10,727 nt of DNA from Flavobacteriales bacterium (GTDB lineage: Bacteria; Bacteroidota; Bacteroidia; Flavobacteriales_D; Crocinitomicaceae): positions 1 through 10,727 of the forward strand of contig RFNX01000411.1 of the NCBI GenBank assembly GCA_009926905.1. Reading direction: 5' to 3'. Positions 7,470-10,727 of the stretch are shown piece after piece. The notes beneath the pieces were generated by a model that saw only the letters and a program-made list of their open reading frames with translations, made no database searches and was not told the origin of the DNA. Every line of letters starts with the position of its first letter. The first letter of the stretch is position 1. A program made the translations under genes and the position numbers.

Positions 7470-7841
7470 ATGGATAACCTTAAAATTGGTCACAAAATAA
7501 AAAAGCTTAGAGAGCTGAAAAATTTAACCCAAGAACACATGGCAAAATCCATAGGTATTTCTCAAGGTGCGTATAGTAGAATGGAGCTTGGTGAAACTGA
7601 AATTACCTATACTAAACTAGAAAAGATTTCAGAAGAGTTAGGTATGAAACCTGAAGAGGTAATAGCATTTAATGAAAGTATGGTTTTTAATGTCATGCAC
7701 AATCAAACAGGAAATGGTTTAGTAATAAATAACAACCAAATTTCCGAAGGCGATAAAAACTTGTATGAGCAACAAATTTCTCAATTAAAAGAAGAAAATA
7801 CATATCTCAAAAGTGTAATTAACGGCTTGATAGTTAAATAG
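7470..7841 (+). CDS. XRE-family helix-turn-helix transcriptional regulator
   Basis: 123 residues. Residues ~6-65 form a Cro/C1-type helix-turn-helix (IGHKIKKLRELKNLTQEHMA, then IGISQGAYSRMELGE, where SQGAYSRME is the recognition helix). This is followed by the TKLEKISEELGMKPEEVI helix pair. After a polar linker (about 70-90) the C-terminus NLYEQQISQLKEENTYLK is a short coiled coil, likely for dimerisation; this architecture is common in Bacteroidota. It acts in the cytoplasm on DNA; targets are not known. Upstream it is divergent to the exported peptidase cluster across a 156-base region with palindromes. Downstream, the first toxin-antitoxin promoter starts within 25 bases. It might control either neighbour, but the toxin-antitoxin operons have their own conserved operator-like sites. 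Confidence 0.9.
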   Translation: MDNLKIGHKIKKLRELKNLTQEHMAKSIGISQGAYSRMELGETEITYTKLEKISEELGMKPEEVIAFNESMVFNVMHNQTGNGLVINNNQISEGDKNLYEQQISQLKEENTYLKSVINGLIVK

Positions 7842-7864
7842 ATTATATTCCATTTCAAAAGTTA

Positions 7865-7887
7865 TATCTTTGTAATATATCTCAAAG
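7865..7887 (+). promoter_or_regulatory. Promoter and candidate operator of toxin-antitoxin copy A
   Basis: TATCTTTG (7865-7872) is an exact -7 element 17 bases before the antitoxin ATG. Its CTTTG (7868-7872) pairs with CAAAG (7883-7887) as an inverted repeat with ten bases between. TATATCT also occurs twice in direct orientation, at 7863-7869 and 7876-7882. The sequence is nearly identical before copy B. It is probably the site where the antitoxin, alone or with toxin, represses its own operon. Confidence 0.6.
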
Positions 7888-7889
7888 TC

Positions 7890-8105
7890 ATGCAAACATT
7901 CACCATCAAAATAAACGAGCGTAGTAAAGCAGGAATTGCTTTAAAAAAAATGTTGGAAATTTTAGAAACGCAACCTGGTGTTCAAATTGTGGAGGAGGAT
8001 AGAAGTCCTTATAATCCTGAATTTGTTGAGAAAATAACTGCTGCCAGAAAGGAAAAAGGAGGTAAAATTGTCACTTCAGAAAACTTATGGCAAAATATCA
8101 AATAG
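7890..8105 (+). CDS. Antitoxin of YoeB-type toxin-antitoxin copy A
   Basis: 71 residues, cytoplasmic. The N-terminus MQTFTIKINERSKAGIALKK suggests a strand followed by a helix that may mediate dimerisation and DNA binding. The tail (EDRSPYNPEFVEKITAARKE, then ...SENLWQNIK) is charged and probably wraps the toxin. It is not a classical YefM/Phd sequence by eye; similar small proteins occur beside YoeB/RelE toxins in Bacteroidota. Identification as antitoxin rests on position: it starts just after the operator-like promoter and its end overlaps the toxin start by 19 bases, a typical translational coupling. It should neutralise the toxin at 8087-8368 and repress the operon. The copy B homologue is identical at 48 of the first 57 residues but differs in the tail. 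Confidence 0.85.
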   Translation: MQTFTIKINERSKAGIALKKMLEILETQPGVQIVEEDRSPYNPEFVEKITAARKEKGGKIVTSENLWQNIK

Positions 8106-8368
8106 TCTTAAAACCAAATGCTGAAAAAGACCTTTCAAAACATAAGAAAGCTGGAAATCAAGCAACAATTAAAAAGATAAATTCAATTTTTAGAGATTTA
8201 GAAGAACACCCCTATGAAGGAGTAGGCCAACCTGAAGAACTAAAACATAATCTTTCAGGACTTTGGTCTCGACGTATAAATCAAAAAGATCGACTTATTT
8301 ATGAAGTCGAAGAGGAAATAGTTACCGTTTATGTAATATCAGCTATGGGACATTATTCCGACAAATAA
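8087..8368 (+). CDS. yoeB: YoeB-family ribosome-dependent mRNA endonuclease toxin
   Basis: 93 residues, RelE/ParE superfamily. YoeB toxins bind the ribosomal A site and cut mRNA, arresting translation unless the antitoxin neutralises them. The diagnostic central block GQPEELKHNLSGLWSRRINQ matches E. coli YoeB closely. All residues known to matter in YoeB have counterparts: Glu50 (E46 in E. coli), Arg63 (R59), Arg69 (R65), and the terminal His89-Tyr90 (H83-Y84). The N-terminus MAKYQIVLKPNAEKDLSKHK is the first strand and helix. The ATG overlaps the antitoxin end by 19 bases, so translation is probably coupled. The gene looks intact, so the module is likely active. A seven-base inverted repeat (CGACAAA/TTTGTCG) spans the stop codon, without a T-run. 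Confidence 0.95.
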   Translation: MAKYQIVLKPNAEKDLSKHKKAGNQATIKKINSIFRDLEEHPYEGVGQPEELKHNLSGLWSRRINQKDRLIYEVEEEIVTVYVISAMGHYSDK

Positions 8369-8438
8369 ACTTGTTTGTCGATCAAAACTCAAGAAAATAG
8401 CAGAAATAAATTGTAAGAAAAACCATTTTCAAAAGTTA

Positions 8439-8461
8439 TATCTTTGTAACATATCTCAAAG
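8439..8461 (+). promoter_or_regulatory. Promoter and candidate operator of toxin-antitoxin copy B
   Basis: TATCTTTG (8439-8446) is the -7 element, 17 bases before the antitoxin ATG. CTTTG (8442-8446) and CAAAG (8457-8461) keep the same ten-base spacing as in copy A, and the only change within the site is one T to C in the spacer. Such conservation in non-coding DNA next to diverged genes argues that both operons bind the same kind of regulator. Confidence 0.6.
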
Positions 8462-8463
8462 CT

Positions 8464-8682
8464 ATGCAAACATTCACAATCAAAATTAACGAGCGCAGTA
8501 AAGCTGGAATTGCTTTTCAAAAAATGTTAGAAATTTTGGAAACGCAACCTGGTGTTGAAGTAGTGAATGAGGATAGAAGTCCTTATAATCCTGAATTTGT
8601 AAAGAAAATTAAGGCAGCTGAAAAACAAAAAGGCATTATCGTTGATACAAATGACATATGGGGAAGTTTAGGGTTGAAATAA
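8464..8682 (+). CDS. Antitoxin of toxin-antitoxin copy B
   Basis: 72 residues, paralogue of the antitoxin at 7890-8105. Residues 1-57 match it at 48 positions; the first 17 residues (MQTFTIKINERSKAGIA) are identical. The C-terminal 15 residues (IIVDTNDIWGSLGLK) differ in sequence and length, which is where toxin contacts are expected. The frame is intact with a clean stop and its end overlaps the start of the broken toxin gene by 25 bases. If the copy B toxin is really dead, this may now be an orphan antitoxin that still represses the shared operator and could cross-neutralise the copy A toxin or incoming relatives. That role is inference. Confidence 0.83.
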   Translation: MQTFTIKINERSKAGIAFQKMLEILETQPGVEVVNEDRSPYNPEFVKKIKAAEKQKGIIVDTNDIWGSLGLK

Positions 8683-8940
8683 AAATTGAAGCTCAAAAAG
8701 ATTTAAAAAAGACATTTTAAGTCAGGAGATAAAGCGACAATTAAAAAAATTGAAGTCATTTTAAAAGAGCTTGAAATCCATCCATTTTCTGGAACCGGTC
8801 AACCTGAACAGTTAAAATATGAACTTACAGGCAAATGGTCGCGAAGAATAAATCAAAAAGAACGAATTATTTACGAAGTACATGAAGATATCGTCACTGT
8901 TGATGTTCTTTCTGCCATAGAACATTATTCTGATAAATAA
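8658..8940 (+). pseudogene. yoeB: YoeB-family toxin of copy B, interrupted by a single-base frameshift
   Basis: From the ATG at 8658 the frame gives MGKFRVEIKIEAQKDLKKTF and stops at TAA 8718-8720. The rest of the toxin continues in the next frame (+1) from AAG at 8719 to the stop at 8938-8940, as KSGDKATIKKIEVIL and onward. Joined, the two parts make exactly 93 residues, the length of the copy A toxin, with about 56 identical positions. The downstream part keeps every active-site residue: Glu50 (GQPEQ), Arg63, Arg69 and the terminal His89-Tyr90. The change equals one extra base, possibly in the A-run near 8705-8711. Most simply it is a pseudogene. Two alternatives are a sequencing error in the homopolymer, or a +1 slip at UUU-UAA producing some full-length toxin. 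Confidence 0.82.
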
Positions 8941-8986
8941 TTAGATTCAGTCCTCAACTTTCAATACATTTTCTTAATTTAGAATA

Positions 8987-9142
8987 ATGAATCTATACCT
9001 ACTCCGTCACGCCAAAACAGAAAAAATTGCAACTTCAGGAAAAGATTTTGACAGAAAATTAGCCGAAAAAGGAATCAAACAAGTCAACTTGTTTTAAATC
9101 AATCTGAAAGAAAATGCCAGTGAAATATATGTTCTGATTGCT
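8987..9142 (+). pseudogene. Remnant of a SixA-like histidine phosphatase gene
   Basis: The ATG at 8987 opens MNLYLLRHAKTE, the RHG signature of the histidine phosphatase superfamily as found in SixA (phosphohistidine phosphatase); Arg7 and His8 would be the catalytic pair. The matching DFDRKLAEKGIKQ segment follows. TAA at 9095-9097 stops it after 36 residues. The same frame continues as INLKENASEIYV, and a one-base shift near 9131-9134 would restore SDC, close to the SDA of intact SixA proteins. Homology then ends near 9142. Full-length relatives have roughly 160 residues, so over two thirds, including the second catalytic histidine, is missing. It is a decayed and truncated gene between the toxin-antitoxin repeat and the peptidase gene. 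Confidence 0.7.
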
Positions 9143-9173
9143 TAAACCATAAGGTTTACTTAATATTACGAAC

Positions 9174-10727
9174 TTATATTTTTTGAAAAAGCATCGTTTT
9201 TCTTTGTCCAGTTTTTAAATCAAAACTTACAATATAAGTTCCTACTTTCAGTCCTGTTAAATTGAATGTTTGATTATTACTTACTTTTTGCGTCTTCATT
9301 AATCTTCCCGAAGCATCACATATTTTCATTTCAAACTCACCTTCGGGTAAATTTTGCACCATAAAATATTCTGAACTTGGATTGGGAAATAGTTTAATTT
9401 CAATTAAGGCATTTATTGACGTAGTTCCAACAATCAAATTTGGATCTTGAGTAATACTTCCGACTTTATTGATAACCCAATTTTTAGGGTCAATATTGAT
9501 ACTTCCTGTAAGCGTTCCAAGATTATAAAGACTAAATTGTTCGGTATTGGAAAACAAATCAAAGCGAATTGTGGTGTCTGCTTGACCTTGACGGAAAAAA
9601 CGTACATCAATCGGATTCGTAAAAGTGGGAGTAATTGCCGTTTTGGATCCAACGTGTGATATTTCTAAGGCAACATCACTTCCAATTTGATTCCATTTGA
9701 TGCTGTACGTTGGATAACCTTCGCCAAAATACCATTGATTAAAGAAAGCTGTTAAATCAACATTTGTAAAATTCCCGACAAAATTCATAAAGTCGATTCC
9801 AGTTGCATTTCTGTTTTTAAATGTAACTTGAAAAGCGCGCAAAGCATCAAAAAACAACGAATCATCATTGATTAAATAACGTAACGTATGAACAATTGCG
9901 GAACCTTTATCATAGGTTAATCGACTATCAAAAATTCGACCTTCGTTTAAACTGTCAAGTACCCAAACACTTCCTCCTAATTGGGACATAACATTAGTGT
10001 GAACTTGTGTCATGCTTGGACCTTGTTCACCTGGGTATAAATTTTCCAACATTAGATACTCGCTGTAAGATGCAAAACCTTCGTTGATCCAAATGTCACA
10101 CCAAGAAGTACACGTCACGTTGTCTCCCCACCATTGATGCGCTAATTCATGAGAAGTTAAGGTTTTTTCAAAAAATCCTTGCGTGGTCATTGTTTGATGT
10201 TCCATTCCTCCAGAAAGAGGTGCCATGCAATGTCCGTATTTTTCATTTTCAAACGGATATGGACCGTACAAGTCATAATACAATTCAAGAAAATCCGCTG
10301 TTTCGTCAATGTCTGCTTGAAAATTTGTCAATGTAGCAGGGTTGTCGTAAATGTAATTTTGAATTAAAATTGGACTCGGTGCGCCAACAGGATTTGCATA
10401 AACATTGTATTCAATATATTTTGCAACGGCTACAGAAATCAAATAATAGTCTATTTTGTGGCGGTGTTTCCAATCATAACGTGTTTTTCCATTTCCAAGG
10501 GGTGAAACTTGTTCTAAAATTCCATTTGATCCAGCTTTACAAGTGTCGGGAACAGTAATTGAAACGGCACAAGAATCTGCTTTATCCGTTAAACTTTGTT
10601 TGCACGGAAACCATTCATATGCGGAAAATGGTTCTGATAGTGAAAAAACAACTTTATTTCCCCAAGATGGAGAACTTGTTGCTGTCATTCCGCTGCCACC
10701 AAGCGGATTTGTTTGAGCTGTTGGAGG
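9174..10727 (-). CDS. Exported M1-family zinc aminopeptidase with type IX sorting domain, 5' end outside the window
   Basis: The frame remains open through the right edge (13 more codons upstream of the internal Met at 10688), and the N-terminal beta domain of M1 enzymes is largely missing, so the gene starts outside. Motifs: GGMEH at 10211-10197 replaces the usual GAMEN exopeptidase motif. HELAHQWWGD follows, with HELAH at 10151-10137. Exactly 18 residues later comes the third zinc ligand, Glu of WINEGFASY at 10082-10080. YDKGSAIVHTLRY carries the likely catalytic tyrosine. The last ~75 residues, from LFPNPSSEYF to TMLFQKI, are a type IX sorting domain, so the enzyme is secreted across the outer membrane or surface-bound. 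M1 enzymes remove N-terminal amino acids from peptides; the role here is probably nutrient peptide digestion. Confidence 0.93.
   Translation of the reverse strand, partial: PPTAQTNPLGGSGMTATSSPSWGNKVVFSLSEPFSAYEWFPCKQSLTDKADSCAVSITVPDTCKAGSNGILEQVSPLGNGKTRYDWKHRHKIDYYLISVAVAKYIEYNVYANPVGAPSPILIQNYIYDNPATLTNFQADIDETADFLELYYDLYGPYPFENEKYGHCMAPLSGGMEHQTMTTQGFFEKTLTSHELAHQWWGDNVTCTSWCDIWINEGFASYSEYLMLENLYPGEQGPSMTQVHTNVMSQLGGSVWVLDSLNEGRIFDSRLTYDKGSAIVHTLRYLINDDSLFFDALRAFQVTFKNRNATGIDFMNFVGNFTNVDLTAFFNQWYFGEGYPTYSIKWNQIGSDVALEISHVGSKTAITPTFTNPIDVRFFRQGQADTTIRFDLFSNTEQFSLYNLGTLTGSINIDPKNWVINKVGSITQDPNLIVGTTSINALIEIKLFPNPSSEYFMVQNLPEGEFEMKICDASGRLMKTQKVSNNQTFNLTGLKVGTYIVSFDLKTGQRKTMLFQKI

Larger units (their letters stand above)
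7850..8368 (+). repeat. Copy A of a tandemly duplicated toxin-antitoxin module
   Basis: This 519-base unit and the 518-base unit at 8423-8940 share, in order, a promoter segment starting CCATTT, an antitoxin gene and an overlapping toxin gene. The parts measure 40/41 bases (promoter), 197/194 bases (antitoxin start to toxin start) and 282/283 bases (toxin). A 54-base unrelated spacer separates the units. Copy A is intact. Confidence 0.9.
8423..8940 (+). repeat. Copy B of the tandemly duplicated toxin-antitoxin module
   Basis: Second unit of the duplication described at 7850-8368, in the same order and orientation. Relative to copy A it has one extra T in the promoter segment, a three-base shorter antitoxin-to-toxin interval and one extra base in the toxin gene. 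The divergence of roughly 40% in toxin protein sequence shows the duplication is old, or that the two modules were acquired separately from related sources. Confidence 0.88.

Noticed and set aside
7312..7500. Plus-strand open frame of 62 codons overlapping the divergent promoter region.
   Set aside because: It covers the minus-strand promoter, overlaps the XRE start and has no coding character; it is most likely a chance frame in A+T-rich DNA.
8359..8380. CGACAAA/TTTGTCG inverted repeat across the stop codon of the copy A toxin as a terminator.
   Set aside because: No T-run follows and the stem is only seven bases; there is no counterpart in copy B.
8705..8711. A AAA AAG, the classic -1 slippery heptamer as in dnaX, in the correct reading phase within the copy B toxin gene.
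   Set aside because: A -1 slip here leads to the wrong frame; the rest of the toxin needs +1. It may instead mark the A-run where the extra base was gained.
9143..9158. Small hairpin TAAACC/GGTTTA downstream of the M1 peptidase gene as its terminator.
   Set aside because: Six-base stem without a T-run on either strand; too weak to call.
1..10727. CRISPR arrays, tRNA or rRNA genes, insertion sequence transposases and integration sites.
   Set aside because: I saw no regularly spaced repeats, tRNA-like sequences, transposase motifs or terminal inverted repeats on either strand; the tandem unit at 7850-8940 encodes toxin-antitoxin genes only.

Overview
The window is A+T-rich chromosomal DNA from a member of the Bacteroidota, most likely order Flavobacteriales. 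Three things support this. Two proteins end in the LFPNP-type C-terminal domain that sends cargo to the type IX secretion system, which is restricted to this phylum. Several genes have the Bacteroidota -7 promoter element TAnnTTTG upstream and no Shine-Dalgarno sequence. AccA and RecG also look like members of this group. I cannot fix the genus from the sequence alone.

Layout, left to right. (1) 1-1602, plus strand: 3' part of a PhoD-type alkaline phosphatase with a type IX sorting domain. (2) 1822-5066, plus strand: two housekeeping genes, accA (acetyl-CoA carboxylase, carboxyltransferase alpha) and recG (branch-migrating helicase). They are separated by a clear rho-independent terminator (2855-2893), a GC-rich palindrome and short repeats. 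(3) 7313-5116, minus strand: a compact four-gene cluster with short gaps. It holds a 60-residue LytTR/FlbD-like protein, two unrecognised exported proteins and an exported HExxH...ExxxD metallopeptidase with an extra C-terminal domain. It lies divergent to an XRE regulator (7470-7841), with a palindrome-rich region between them. (4) 7850-8940, plus strand: a tandem duplication of a YoeB-type toxin-antitoxin module. Copy A is intact. Copy B keeps its promoter and antitoxin, but its toxin gene is broken by one extra base. (5) 8987-9142: a decayed N-terminal remnant of a SixA-like histidine phosphatase. (6) 9174-10727, minus strand: C-terminal part of an exported M1 aminopeptidase with a type IX sorting domain.

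The edges and the accA-recG block look like ordinary core genome. The stretch from about 5100 to 9150 looks accessory: unrecognised exported proteins, a small regulator, duplicated toxin-antitoxin genes and pseudogenes. The most interesting candidates are the exported peptidase operon with its divergent regulator, and the duplicated toxin-antitoxin pair. In that pair the promoter and antitoxin N-terminus are well conserved while the antitoxin tail and the toxin have diverged. The broken toxin reads through to a full-length protein if a single +1 slip occurs at UUU-UAA.
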